Of a stretch of DNA of 64,000 nucleotides, positions 41,798 to 49,964 are shown in pieces. Under the pieces are notes generated by a model that saw only the letters and a program-made list of their open reading frames with translations, did no database searches and had not been told where the DNA came from. The DNA is from JAGQZY01 sp964588335 (GTDB lineage Bacteria; Bdellovibrionota; Bdellovibrionia; Bdellovibrionales; JAGQZY01): positions 62,001 to 126,000 of the forward strand of contig CAZPOV010000008.1 of NCBI GenBank assembly GCA_964588335.1, written 5' to 3'. The position numbers and the translations under genes are program-made. The first letter of the stretch is position 1; each line of letters starts with the position of its first letter.

Positions 41798-41877
41798 AAA
41801 CCCTCCTGTTTTCTTAAGAAATGTCTAAAGTTGAGACCCCTTCCTTCCGATTGTTTTTTATAGCACAGGGAGGGGGA

Positions 41878-42393
41878 ATGAGTACAGAAGGTAAAGTATT
41901 AGCATTTCCTAAAGTAAAAAAAGACGAGTCCACCGAAAAAACGGACTCTAAGGCCAGTATCGTCGATATTGGCGCCAAAAGACAAGAAATGATCCAGGAT
42001 GAGCGTCGCTCTGTACGGCGAACAATTCTGACTGAATTCATTGGTGTTCACACCATCGTTCCTGGCTCCGGTCTGCAAAAATGCGCTCTTCACGATATAT
42101 CCGTGAAAGGTGTGGCCTTTGATCTGTCCAAGAAGCAAGGACACTTTAAGCCCGGTGAAGAGGTCGCAATGCGTGTCTACCTCAACCATAGAACCTACTT
42201 CCCTTTTGTGGTGCAAGTGAAATCTTCGCGCTATGTGGAAGAAGAAGGTGTCTACCGTCATGGAGCTTCGGTTTTAAAAGGAACCGTCAACCAAGAGGCT
42301 CTTAAGCACTTTATTCAATTTATTGAAACAGTCAGTGCCAATCTAAAAACTGATCATGGTGACGTTATCGTCAGCAATCTTGATCAACCCTAA
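41878..42393 (+). CDS. PilZ domain protein (c-di-GMP receptor)
   Basis: 171 residues from ATG 41878, preceded by GGGAGGGGG. The c-di-GMP-binding signature is present: RRSVRR (43-48) and HDISVKG (D73, S75, G78), followed by a PilZ barrel (FKPGEEVAMRVYL, FPFVVQVKSSRYVEEEGVYRHGASVLKG). Residues 1-40 are a charged, probably flexible tail. It is divergent from the TonB-like gene with about 80 bp between starts and ends in a clear terminator. Its target is unknown. Confidence 0.85.
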   Translation: MSTEGKVLAFPKVKKDESTEKTDSKASIVDIGAKRQEMIQDERRSVRRTILTEFIGVHTIVPGSGLQKCALHDISVKGVAFDLSKKQGHFKPGEEVAMRVYLNHRTYFPFVVQVKSSRYVEEEGVYRHGASVLKGTVNQEALKHFIQFIETVSANLKTDHGDVIVSNLDQP

Positions 42394-42428
42394 ACATTAA
42401 AAATCACTGTCAACAGCAACAACCGCCG

Positions 42429-42465
42429 TCGAGAAGTTCTCTGCACTGCTTCTCGAGGGGTTTTT
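42429..42465 (+). terminator. Intrinsic terminator after the PilZ gene
   Basis: TCGAGAAG (42429-42436) pairs with CTTCTCGA (42449-42456), 12-nt loop, followed by GGGG and TTTTT. Confidence 0.8.
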
Positions 42466-42550
42466 ATTGCCAGCCCCGCTGAATTGTACTGCAATAAAGC
42501 TATCTACGGTTCGACTAACGGAACCGAGCAGTTCTTGCAGGAGGGGTGAT

Positions 42551-43873
42551 TTGGCCAAAGGGATTAGAAAGATAGTAGTTGATACGAACGTCATTTTGTT
42601 TGATGCCTTGGCAGTCAACAAATTCCACAAAGCTCATGTCTATGTTCCGATCTCGGTGATCGAGGAAATTGATCGATTCAAGCGCGACCCAGGTGAAAAT
42701 GGACGGAACGCGCGCCATTTCTCTCGGTTTATTGATGTTCTTCGCGAAAAGGGTAGTTTGTCAGAGGGTATTCCCGTTTCTGATGATTCTGAATCTAAAA
42801 TCTTTATCACAGCCGACCGTCGAACCGAGGACATTCCCGACGACCTTTTCGAAAACAAGGCCGACAATCGCATTTTGATGATGGCTCTTCACTTGAAGGC
42901 TGAAGATCCAGACGCTTTAGTGGAGTTGGTGACCAAAGATATCAACCTTCGAATCAAAGCCGATGTTTTTGGGATCACCGCCAAAGATTATGAGCCTGAG
43001 AAAGTTTCGTTCGAAGAAATGTACAATGGACATGTGGAAATCACCGTGACCTCCGATCTGATCAATCAGTTCTATGAAGACCGAGTCTTACCAATTCCTG
43101 ATGACCAAAAATTGTTTGCGAATCAGTACATTATTGCCAAAGACTCATCCAATGAAAACCATAGTGCTATTGGGCGCTATGACGAATCCCAAAAAGCAAT
43201 GATTCCGTTAATCAGCATGAATGAAGGCATTTGGGGAATTCATCCACGTAACGTCGAACAGTCTTTTGCTTTGGATGGTTTATTAAATGATGAAATCCTT
43301 TTCTGCTCACTGGTTGGCAAAGCTGGAACCGGTAAAACTCTATTGGCGTTAGCGGCCGGGCTTTACAAAACCTTAGATGAAGGACGTTTTCAGCGTTTGC
43401 TAGTGAGTCGCCCGATTTTTCCAATGGGTCGAGACATTGGTTACTTGCCAGGGGATGTTGAACAAAAATTGAATCCATGGATGCAACCCATTTTTGACAA
43501 CGTGGAATTTCTGATGGGCGCTGATAAAAAAGCAGCAGGCCGTGCGCAGGAGCTGATGAATCAAGGAATGTTAAACATTGAACCTTTGACCTATATTCGA
43601 GGCCGAAGCATTCCTAATCAGTTTTTAATTGTTGATGAAGCACAGAACCTGACACCTCATGAGATCAAAACCATCGTGACAAGAGCTGGGTCCGGTACCA
43701 AGGTCGTATTGACGGGAGATTGTTATCAGATTGATAATCCTTACGTTGATAGTGCGACCAGTGGGCTGACTTACTCTGTAGAGCGTTTTAAAGGCCACCG
43801 GATTTCGGCGCATAACACGCTCGTCAAGGGGGAGAGATCAGAGCTGGCTGAATTGGCTGCCAACATTCTCTAA
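42551..43873 (+). CDS. PIN-PhoH ATPase (PhoH2-like)
   Basis: 440 residues from TTG 42551 with GGAGGGG just upstream. The N-terminal PIN nuclease domain has its acidic residues (VVDTNVIL, VIEEIDRF, ADNRILMMAL, LVTKDINLRIKA). The C-terminal PhoH ATPase has Walker A GKAGTGKTLLALAAG, VSRPIFPMGRDIGYLPGD and Walker B FLIVDEAQNLTPHE. PhoH2-type proteins are described as RNA helicase-nucleases, so RNA handling is likely. It stands alone between the PilZ and 43950 genes. Confidence 0.9.
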   Translation: MAKGIRKIVVDTNVILFDALAVNKFHKAHVYVPISVIEEIDRFKRDPGENGRNARHFSRFIDVLREKGSLSEGIPVSDDSESKIFITADRRTEDIPDDLFENKADNRILMMALHLKAEDPDALVELVTKDINLRIKADVFGITAKDYEPEKVSFEEMYNGHVEITVTSDLINQFYEDRVLPIPDDQKLFANQYIIAKDSSNENHSAIGRYDESQKAMIPLISMNEGIWGIHPRNVEQSFALDGLLNDEILFCSLVGKAGTGKTLLALAAGLYKTLDEGRFQRLLVSRPIFPMGRDIGYLPGDVEQKLNPWMQPIFDNVEFLMGADKKAAGRAQELMNQGMLNIEPLTYIRGRSIPNQFLIVDEAQNLTPHEIKTIVTRAGSGTKVVLTGDCYQIDNPYVDSATSGLTYSVERFKGHRISAHNTLVKGERSELAELAANIL

Positions 43874-43949
43874 GCATCCTCCACAAAGAGTCTTGGCTTT
43901 TTATTGGACAGGGTTCCATAGAAAGCCAGGGACTTGATAAGGAGAGACT

Positions 43950-45050
43950 ATGGATGGGTTCAAATCTATTGTTTTAATTGTTTCAATTGCAAGTGCCTTT
44001 TACTTCGTAAGAAATATTAAAATTTCCGTCACCGATGCCGCTGCCACTGAAGTTGTTGAATTGGCGCCGGACGCTGATAGCCAGCCTGCGGGTGACATGA
44101 GTGACGGTAACAATCCGACTTCTGAGTCCTCCAGGCCCTCACGGCAGCCACAAAGTTTTAACCGAGAGGTTGCTGTTGATCCTTTGCAGCAGCTGGTGGC
44201 CTTTATTCAGGCCCGACAGTTGTGCGAATTTTTAGAGTTTGCAGACCAACACAGCTTGGGAAAAAAAGATCAATTGCGAGCTTTAGGCATGAGCCTTGGT
44301 GATGAGAAATTCAGTGAACTTTCGGTTTTTATAGATTCCGATTTCAGCCAATTCCATTCTTATAAAACCAAAGCTGCTAAAGGTTTTTTGTTAGCGCAAA
44401 ACAGAGAGGCTTTTGCGAATATGAGTTTTACCGGTGGTGATGATTTCGTTAAAGGATTAAAACCGGAGCATAAAACCATACTAGAAATGATCGAGGTGGA
44501 GGCCTCCAGAGATTCTGACAATCTGTTTTATGCGATGTTACGCAATGACATCTTTCACCGCTACAGCAACGTTGATGATGCCACCAAAGCCAAGCTTTAT
44601 GATCAGGTGATGGCGACGACTTACTATGAGAATCCGGTACAAAGTTTGTTTCGCGATCTTTATCAGCAATCGAAATCAAACGTGGTGCAATTTTATTTGG
44701 CGCAATCCATCTTTTACAAGCAGTCGGTGGGGCTGGACGAAAACTTTATTGGTCGGAATATTTGGCGATTTTACGATGAAGGAATGCGCTATTATATTAA
44801 TGGGCTTCTTGGAAAATCTTTAGAAAACGTCAGTGATTCGGCGAAAGTCTTTGCTTATGAGACAGGCGTTTATAAAGCCTACCGGAACTCACTCCATTAT
44901 TTAGAGTATGAGGCTTCAATGGATGTGGGGGCTTACGATGCCAGCAAGTCCCAGCCCACCTACGGGCAAGAGGAGCTGCGTCTCAGTTTTGAAGGAGCCT
45001 GTGACCCCGTTCAGGTGAGCGAGCTTGAAATCAAGCTAAGGGCTCTTTAA
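43950..45050 (+). CDS. Membrane-anchored or exported protein, function unknown
   Basis: 366 residues; SD AAGGAGAGA. An N-terminal hydrophobic segment (FKSIVLIVSIASAFYFV) acts as signal anchor, followed by an acidic, Ser/Pro-rich disordered linker (about 30-75). A mainly helical domain runs from about 75 to the end with no motif I recognise (FIQARQLCEFLEFADQHSLGKKDQ, LYQQSKSNVVQFYLAQSIFYKQ). Only two Cys are present, one at each end of the domain. The upstream gap 43874-43949 holds an imperfect stem TGGCTTT/AAAGCCA. The stop shares TTAA with the convergent gene. Confidence 0.6.
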   Translation: MDGFKSIVLIVSIASAFYFVRNIKISVTDAAATEVVELAPDADSQPAGDMSDGNNPTSESSRPSRQPQSFNREVAVDPLQQLVAFIQARQLCEFLEFADQHSLGKKDQLRALGMSLGDEKFSELSVFIDSDFSQFHSYKTKAAKGFLLAQNREAFANMSFTGGDDFVKGLKPEHKTILEMIEVEASRDSDNLFYAMLRNDIFHRYSNVDDATKAKLYDQVMATTYYENPVQSLFRDLYQQSKSNVVQFYLAQSIFYKQSVGLDENFIGRNIWRFYDEGMRYYINGLLGKSLENVSDSAKVFAYETGVYKAYRNSLHYLEYEASMDVGAYDASKSQPTYGQEELRLSFEGACDPVQVSELEIKLRAL

Positions 45051-45880
45051 AAACAATTAAAGAAGTACTGTTGATAAAGAGCTTTAATCACTTGTTCTTC
45101 ATCCTCAGATTCTGCCAGTCGCAGATCATCTCTAAAGTTTTGCCCAGTATAAAACACACAACGATGGTCGTTGTTATTTAAGACACGGACCCGCGCCTCT
45201 TCGGGAGTGATGACTCCGTCGTTGCGACACATTCTCAGTTTTATCCACAGCGTGTGAAGTTCGATGTAATCCTCTTCCGACAATTCAGGATTTCGAAGAT
45301 CCATGGCGTAATCAATTCCACTGTATTCAGGCAATTGATCACAGTCCTCCACTTCGGAAGGTAGAACGTCGGTGGAGATCCAAGGATTGCGTTGGTATTG
45401 AGTCAGGACATCGGCCGGTAGAATTTGGCTGAGGAAGTTGGGCATGGGAAAGACTGGAGTCTCAGGGCCCATTCCAGGATCCGGAAGACTGAGGCCCGTG
45501 GGATTGGTGGCATCGTCATTGACCACAGGCGCAGCAGGGTCCAGGGTGATGTTGGGTTGCCAGTCCTGAATCGTGTCTTCAGGCACTGGGCGATAGTCTT
45601 CCTCAAAGTCATTATCGATGATGGGTTCGCCAATAGGGGATCCGCCAGTGATTAAATCCATGGGAGTGGGAATTCCTGTGGGGCCTTCATAACGTCCGCC
45701 GCCTTCATTGTAGGTGGGAAGATCAGGGGCATCCCAGCCACGGGGTGAAATGGTAGGGAATGTACCAAAGTCGCTGGCGCCTCGAAGTTCGCCGCCGGGG
45801 TAACCCATACTCTGCGCATGGGCAAAACCATGAAGACTGACAAAAGTAAAAGCGGTGATCATTTGACGAAAAAAGCTCAT
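45047..45880 (-). CDS. Secreted Pro/Gly-rich protein, function unknown
   Basis: 277 residues. Signal peptide MSFFRQMITAFTFVSLHGFAHA. The first ~150 mature residues are Pro, Gly, Asp and Asn-rich and look disordered. The C-terminal ~110 residues are more ordered and hold all the cysteines, probably forming disulfides in the periplasm (VEDCDQLPEY, LRMCRNDGVI, HRCVFYTGQNFRDDL and the terminal FFNCF). No family is recognised. It sits upstream-to-upstream with the intergenic structured element at 46.1 kb. Confidence 0.6.
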   Translation of the reverse strand: MSFFRQMITAFTFVSLHGFAHAQSMGYPGGELRGASDFGTFPTISPRGWDAPDLPTYNEGGGRYEGPTGIPTPMDLITGGSPIGEPIIDNDFEEDYRPVPEDTIQDWQPNITLDPAAPVVNDDATNPTGLSLPDPGMGPETPVFPMPNFLSQILPADVLTQYQRNPWISTDVLPSEVEDCDQLPEYSGIDYAMDLRNPELSEEDYIELHTLWIKLRMCRNDGVITPEEARVRVLNNNDHRCVFYTGQNFRDDLRLAESEDEEQVIKALYQQYFFNCF

Positions 45881-46350
45881 GGGCCATCCTCTCGAACTCT
45901 ATAATGAAAGAACTCTACCAGCCCCAACAAAGACTCGATAGATCAAGTGTCAAATTTTCACAACCCACCAACACTTACACACCTCTTTGTGAACCAACTG
46001 TGCAAATCCCTACACTCTAATCAAAAAGCGACTCTCCATAGGGCAGATATCGAAAACACAGCCACCCCAATATGACGAGACGCCTTGTCTTTTGCTAGGG
46101 AATTCAAGCAAGAACGGAGTGCCATCAGAAGGTCGCCAGTGGAACCTCGGGGGAGCGTGAAGCGTTCGCGCCAAAGGTGCAACCCCCGCAAGGGCAGGAG
46201 GCCCGGGTTCCAATGGCGATCTTCTGATGGCCCCCGCCCCCGCCGAAGGTCCCAGGGAAAAAGGATAAAAGTCGAGTTTTGTGTCTCATATTTAAACCTT
46301 TTAGCAAAAACACCGAATAGCTCTATGAACAAGTTTATGTAGGAGGCAGG
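45881..46350. other. 470-bp intergenic region holding a structured element
   Basis: 45881-46120 is low in structure. On the minus strand it includes a perfect TTGACA (about 45948-45953), a possible -35 for the secreted protein gene, but no good -10. 46121-46231 is the structured element listed separately. 46232-46340 is C-rich, then A-rich, leading to the SD AGGAGGCAGG before ATG 46351. The open frames that cross the element have no SD or coding character. Confidence 0.6.
46121..46231. ncRNA. Candidate structured RNA or palindromic mobile element
   Basis: Two 26-nt arms (46121-46146 and 46206-46231) pair at 24 Watson-Crick positions, one G-U and one mismatch. Inside, CGGGGG (46148-46153) pairs with CCCCCG (46183-46188), enclosing GCGTGAA/TTCGCGC (46155-46161 with 46165-46171), and GGGC/GCCC (46192-46195 with 46201-46204) makes another hairpin. 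This gives a three-way-junction-like fold. It could be a non-coding RNA, or a miniature inverted-repeat element. The G-U pair favours the plus strand only weakly. Confidence 0.55.
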
Positions 46351-46629
46351 ATGCTACTGCAAGGTGATTTACAAAAAGTTTTTGATGCTCTTTACCACTT
46401 AGGTGTGATTGATCCGGTTTTAGAAAAAGACTGGCAACAAGAGTTTAAAAAGATAGAGGAAAACCCAATGCCATTGGCAGAGATTCTTGGTGTTGTGAAT
46501 TCCAATCTCGGTAATTACCAAGATTTAATGAACCAGCTCAGCACTTATAACCAAGATCAATTGAGTCATTTGGCTATGGTGGTGGCAAAAGAACTTGTCG
46601 GATTTCATACGGCAAAGGTGATTCACTAA
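46351..46629 (+). CDS. Small protein heading the cpaF operon, function unknown
   Basis: 92 residues, SD AGGAGGCAGG. Mostly helical with no membrane segment (GDLQKVFDALYHLGVIDPVLEKDW, SNLGNYQDLMNQLSTYNQDQLSHLAMVVAKELVGFH). I do not recognise the family. It is 10 bp from the exported cupredoxin-like gene and in one operon with the CpaF-type ATPase, so a role in that secretion or pilus-like function is plausible. Confidence 0.6.
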   Translation: MLLQGDLQKVFDALYHLGVIDPVLEKDWQQEFKKIEENPMPLAEILGVVNSNLGNYQDLMNQLSTYNQDQLSHLAMVVAKELVGFHTAKVIH

Positions 46630-46639
46630 GGACTGTGCA

Positions 46640-47143
46640 ATGAAAGCTTTAGTATTTGTTTTATTCAGTATGATGTTAACGACTGTCGCTTACGGCGATT
46701 GGATGATTGACTTTTCTCGCCGGCAGCAAGACATGGTCGAGCTGGAAAAACAAAAACAAATTTATAAAGAAGAAAAGAAAAGTGTTCTTGATATGGTGAC
46801 TGATCGACAAGAGTCTATGCAAGACCTAGTTATCATTCATACCCAAGAGGGATATCAACCAAAACGGATTCAGGTGAAGCGTGGTCAACGTTACCGAGTT
46901 CATGTCGTCAACGTCGATAAAAAACAAAAGAACGTCAGCTTTATGATGGATGCGTTTTCACAGCATCATGGCACTTACTTTGGGGACGAAGTGGTGTTTG
47001 AAATTGAACCTCGTAAAGAGGGACTGTTTGACTTTCAATGCCCTGAAACAAAAGCCAAAGGTCAGATTGTGGTCTACGCTTCCGATGTTCCGATTGAGTC
47101 ACCCTTAGAAAACATCAAACTGCGTCGTCCGGCGTCTGAATGA
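46640..47143 (+). CDS. Exported cupredoxin-like domain protein
   Basis: 167 residues. Signal peptide MKALVFVLFSMMLTTVAYG, then a short helical segment (DFSRRQQDMVELEKQKQIYKEEKKSVLDM) and a cupredoxin-like beta-sandwich (YQPKRIQVKRGQRYRVHVVNVDKKQKNVSFMM, GDEVVFEIEPRKEGLFDFQCPETKAKGQIVVY). The Cys of the usual copper site is there (FQCPE), but the following His/Met ligands are not obvious, so it may not bind copper. It sits between the small gene and cpaF with 8-10 bp gaps. Confidence 0.68.
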   Translation: MKALVFVLFSMMLTTVAYGDWMIDFSRRQQDMVELEKQKQIYKEEKKSVLDMVTDRQESMQDLVIIHTQEGYQPKRIQVKRGQRYRVHVVNVDKKQKNVSFMMDAFSQHHGTYFGDEVVFEIEPRKEGLFDFQCPETKAKGQIVVYASDVPIESPLENIKLRRPASE

Positions 47144-47151
47144 GGTAATCG

Positions 47152-48279
47152 ATGTCGAGCGGACGCGATGAAGCATTTAAGGACGCCCTCCATAATTATC
47201 TTTCTCCTGTTGTAAAATACCTAGAGGATGCGGCAGTCACCGAGGTACTTATCAATGGACACGAAGAGGTGTTTGTTGAGACCAAAGGGAAACTCTATAA
47301 AACCGATGCGAAGTTCAGTTCTGAAGATGAATTGTTAGCTGGTATTACAGCGATTGCTAACTATGTCGGACGACGGATCACAACTGAAGATCCGCGTTTG
47401 GATGCCCGTTTGCCTGACGGCTCAAGAATTCATGCCGTGATTAGGCCCTGTGCTCAATCGGGTCCAACGGTCGCTATTCGAAAGTTCTCACAAGTCGAAG
47501 TCGACTTTAAAAAGTATATTGGTTGGGGAGCCATCACTCCTGATGGGGCTCAGTTTTTAGAGCTTTGTATGTATTTGGGGAAGAACATTCTGGTCAGTGG
47601 CGGAACCGGGTCTGGTAAAACCACTCTTCTTGGTCTTCTGTGTGGTCGCATCCCTAACGGTCAACGAGTCATTGTGATCGAGGATGCTTCAGAGTTGACC
47701 ATTCATTATGAACACGTGGTGCGATTCGAAACCAAGCAGGCCGATCCGGTAGGTAAGGGAGAGGTGACGATCTATGATCTTCTCAAGTCCAGCTTGCGTT
47801 TGCGTCCCGACCGAATCATTGTTGGAGAGGTTCGTGGTGCTGAAGCCTTTGAACTGATTCAAGCGATGAATACCGGACACAAGGGCTGTCTGGGAACCAT
47901 TCACTCCAATTCTGCTGAAGATGCCTTGGTTCGCCTTGAATCGCTGGCGTTGGGAGCCGGGGGTGTGAGTGAGCGAGCCTTGCAACACTCCATAGGTTCG
48001 GCGATTGATTTGGTTTTACAAATTTCTCGCTTGCGCGATGGATCTCGAAAGGTGATGAGTATTTCTGAAGTTTTCGGAACCGATGAAAAAGGCAACTACG
48101 TCATTAAAGATATTTACAATATTCCAAGCTTGAAGTTGCAGCAGGATGGGACTCTTAAAGGCGAACTCCAACCCACCGGTGAGCTTCCCAGTTTTATGAG
48201 TGAGATCGAGGAGAATCGCATCCCCTTCCCACGGTCAAAATTTCTGAATCCTAATAAGCCCAAGAAAAAAGCCTCTTAA
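47152..48279 (+). CDS. cpaF: CpaF/TadA-type secretion ATPase
   Basis: 375 residues. A hexameric secretion ATPase of the type IV pilus/Tad family. N-terminal domain with VTEVLINGHEEVFVE and RITTEDPRLDARLPDGSRIHAV; Walker A GGTGSGKTTLLG; Asp/Glu box VIEDASELTI; Walker B LRPDRIIVGEVRGAEAFELIQAMNTGHKG; His box CLGTIHSN. It lacks an FHA domain. No other tad/cpa gene is adjacent, only the two small genes before it. The Lys-rich C-terminus ends NPNKPKKKAS. Confidence 0.92.
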   Translation: MSSGRDEAFKDALHNYLSPVVKYLEDAAVTEVLINGHEEVFVETKGKLYKTDAKFSSEDELLAGITAIANYVGRRITTEDPRLDARLPDGSRIHAVIRPCAQSGPTVAIRKFSQVEVDFKKYIGWGAITPDGAQFLELCMYLGKNILVSGGTGSGKTTLLGLLCGRIPNGQRVIVIEDASELTIHYEHVVRFETKQADPVGKGEVTIYDLLKSSLRLRPDRIIVGEVRGAEAFELIQAMNTGHKGCLGTIHSNSAEDALVRLESLALGAGGVSERALQHSIGSAIDLVLQISRLRDGSRKVMSISEVFGTDEKGNYVIKDIYNIPSLKLQQDGTLKGELQPTGELPSFMSEIEENRIPFPRSKFLNPNKPKKKAS

Positions 48280-48440
48280 GGCAAATGTTTACAAAAATTC
48301 ACAATATTTTAGGTCTTTCTTTGTCAGCATTAGTCATTTGCCGTCATTTATAAGTTTTCCTAGTTTTTTCGGTGAGATAAGGCTAAGAACTCATTGGTTT
48401 TTGTTTAGCAGCTTGTGAAATTCGACGAACTCGTGGATGG

Positions 48441-48478
48441 GTGCTTATACCTTAAGCACAATGACTGATTCAGTCATT
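48441..48478. promoter_or_regulatory. Two adjacent perfect inverted repeats upstream of the HATPase gene
   Basis: GTGCTTA/TAAGCAC (48441-48447 with 48453-48459, 5-nt loop) is followed directly by AATGACTG/CAGTCATT (48460-48467 with 48471-48478, 3-nt loop). They lie 58 bp before ATG 48536. They could be operators or tandem hairpins in the 5' leader. The second may also be part of cpaF 3'-end structure. The rest of 48280-48535 shows nothing else. Confidence 0.6.
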
Positions 48479-48535
48479 GACTCAAGGGTAAAACATTACT
48501 TGTTTTATTTACCTATAGAGCGTTAAACAAAGACC

Positions 48536-49954
48536 ATGCAGGTCAGCTGTAAGGTCTCCTATTCAGTTCTCGTTTATGTTGAGCGTCAAGGCGCGCAATT
48601 GGAGCGTTTCTTCGAGCAATTCGATACGCCGGTGGAGCTGTTTAAAGACCCCTCAAGCAAAGTTGATGTTCCAGAAATGGAGGCTTTTTTAGACTCAGTG
48701 GCCGACTTTCTTAATGTTTCAAACCGAAGTCAGTTTTTTCGAGAAGTGGGGCAAAATAATTTCGAGCTCCGTGCCTGGGGTGTCCTCGATAGTGTTTTAA
48801 AAATGGTCGAGTCTCCCAAAGAAATTTTTGCCCAGCCCGATCGATTTTTATCTTACTTTCTGACTCCTCATCCTGAACTTTCTTTAGAAAAACACAGTGA
48901 CCATCGACTGACTTTCCAGTTCTCGAGTCAGCCAGGAGCGGGCAATGTTATGGCGTACTTGATGGGTGCCGTTGAAGGTTTGCCACGCTACATGGGTATG
49001 CCGCCAGCTAAAATCACTCAGGTTGGTGATCTTTCTTACGATGTGGTTTGGTATGACGACCAAGAAAGTCTTTTTGACGAGCAAGAGAAAAAGCGTCGCC
49101 AGTTTCATCCCGAAATTGTCCACTCTGTGATGCAGAGCTTGCAGGAGCATCAAAGCAATATCACCCAAGCCGCGCCGGTTTCTGGAAGCCCTCAGCACAT
49201 CGCCAGTGAGGCCTTTGAAAAAATGGTGGCCGTGGAAGTTGAAAAGCGTCTGGAATCTTGGATAAAAAAACAAGAAGAGTTCGACGAGTCGTTTTATAAA
49301 ATCAAAAACGATTTCTACAAAATGTATGATTACTTCACGCGGGCCCAACAGATTATCACGTTGGTGAGTCCGACGGCTCGTAAAGCATCGGTGCGCGAGG
49401 CGATGCGCCGAGTGGACTGGGAGTACGTACAAAAAGAATTTCCCAAAATGGTTGAAAGTGCCTGTGACTCAATTTTAGCCATGCAAGATGCTTTTCACAT
49501 GACTGTTGAGCAAAACACTGTCAAAGAATCGGCGGAAGAGGAGCCACGAACTCCAACCAACCTTAATGAATTGATCGACAATGTTTTAGAAGGATTATCT
49601 TTTGAAGAAAAATCTTTGAAGATTGACCGTAACCTGCATTTGGATCGTGAAGTCCTTATCGATCAACCCAGCTTTGCAAAAGCCTTGGGAGAAATCTTTC
49701 AAAGCTCAGTGGCCAATAGTAACAAAGACGCCGAAGTCAAAGTTGTAACACGATCGACGGGTTCAAAAGTTCAAATTGAAATATCAGACAGTGGCCTTGG
49801 TTTTTCCGATGAAAAACTAGAAAAAATCTTTGATCAAGAGGCCGATTATAATTTAAAACGAACCCAAGAAATCATAAAGCGTCATCGCGGTCAGATCTCG
49901 GTTTCAAGTCGACAGGGCGAAGGCTCCACATATTTGATCGAGTTCCCCAGCTAA
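48536..49954 (+). CDS. HATPase_c protein without phospho-acceptor His domain
   Basis: 472 residues. The C-terminal ~120 residues are a GHKL ATPase domain (LNELIDNVLEGLSFEEKSLKI, VQIEISDSGLGFSDEKLEKIF as the G1 box, GQISVSSRQGEGSTYLIEFP as the G2 box). No HisKA H-E motif is visible. The middle (215-330) is helical (IKKQEEFDESFYKIKNDFYKMYDYFTRAQQIITLV). Residues 1-200 look like a sensory domain of unknown type, with FREVGQNNFELRAWGVLDSVLKMVESPKEIFAQPDRFLSYF. It lies 10 bp upstream of eno. It may be an atypical kinase or a partner-switching protein. Confidence 0.65.
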   Translation: MQVSCKVSYSVLVYVERQGAQLERFFEQFDTPVELFKDPSSKVDVPEMEAFLDSVADFLNVSNRSQFFREVGQNNFELRAWGVLDSVLKMVESPKEIFAQPDRFLSYFLTPHPELSLEKHSDHRLTFQFSSQPGAGNVMAYLMGAVEGLPRYMGMPPAKITQVGDLSYDVVWYDDQESLFDEQEKKRRQFHPEIVHSVMQSLQEHQSNITQAAPVSGSPQHIASEAFEKMVAVEVEKRLESWIKKQEEFDESFYKIKNDFYKMYDYFTRAQQIITLVSPTARKASVREAMRRVDWEYVQKEFPKMVESACDSILAMQDAFHMTVEQNTVKESAEEEPRTPTNLNELIDNVLEGLSFEEKSLKIDRNLHLDREVLIDQPSFAKALGEIFQSSVANSNKDAEVKVVTRSTGSKVQIEISDSGLGFSDEKLEKIFDQEADYNLKRTQEIIKRHRGQISVSSRQGEGSTYLIEFPS

Positions 49955-49964
49955 GGAGTCTCTG

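Noticed and set aside
40258..46190. Shared GTGCAACCCCC at about 40260 and 46178
   Set aside because: Only 11 bp match and the flanks differ, so it is not enough to call a repeat family from this window.
46010..46342. Several overlapping open frames of 60-100 codons on both strands
   Set aside because: They run through the inverted-repeat element, lack SD sequences and show no domain pattern.
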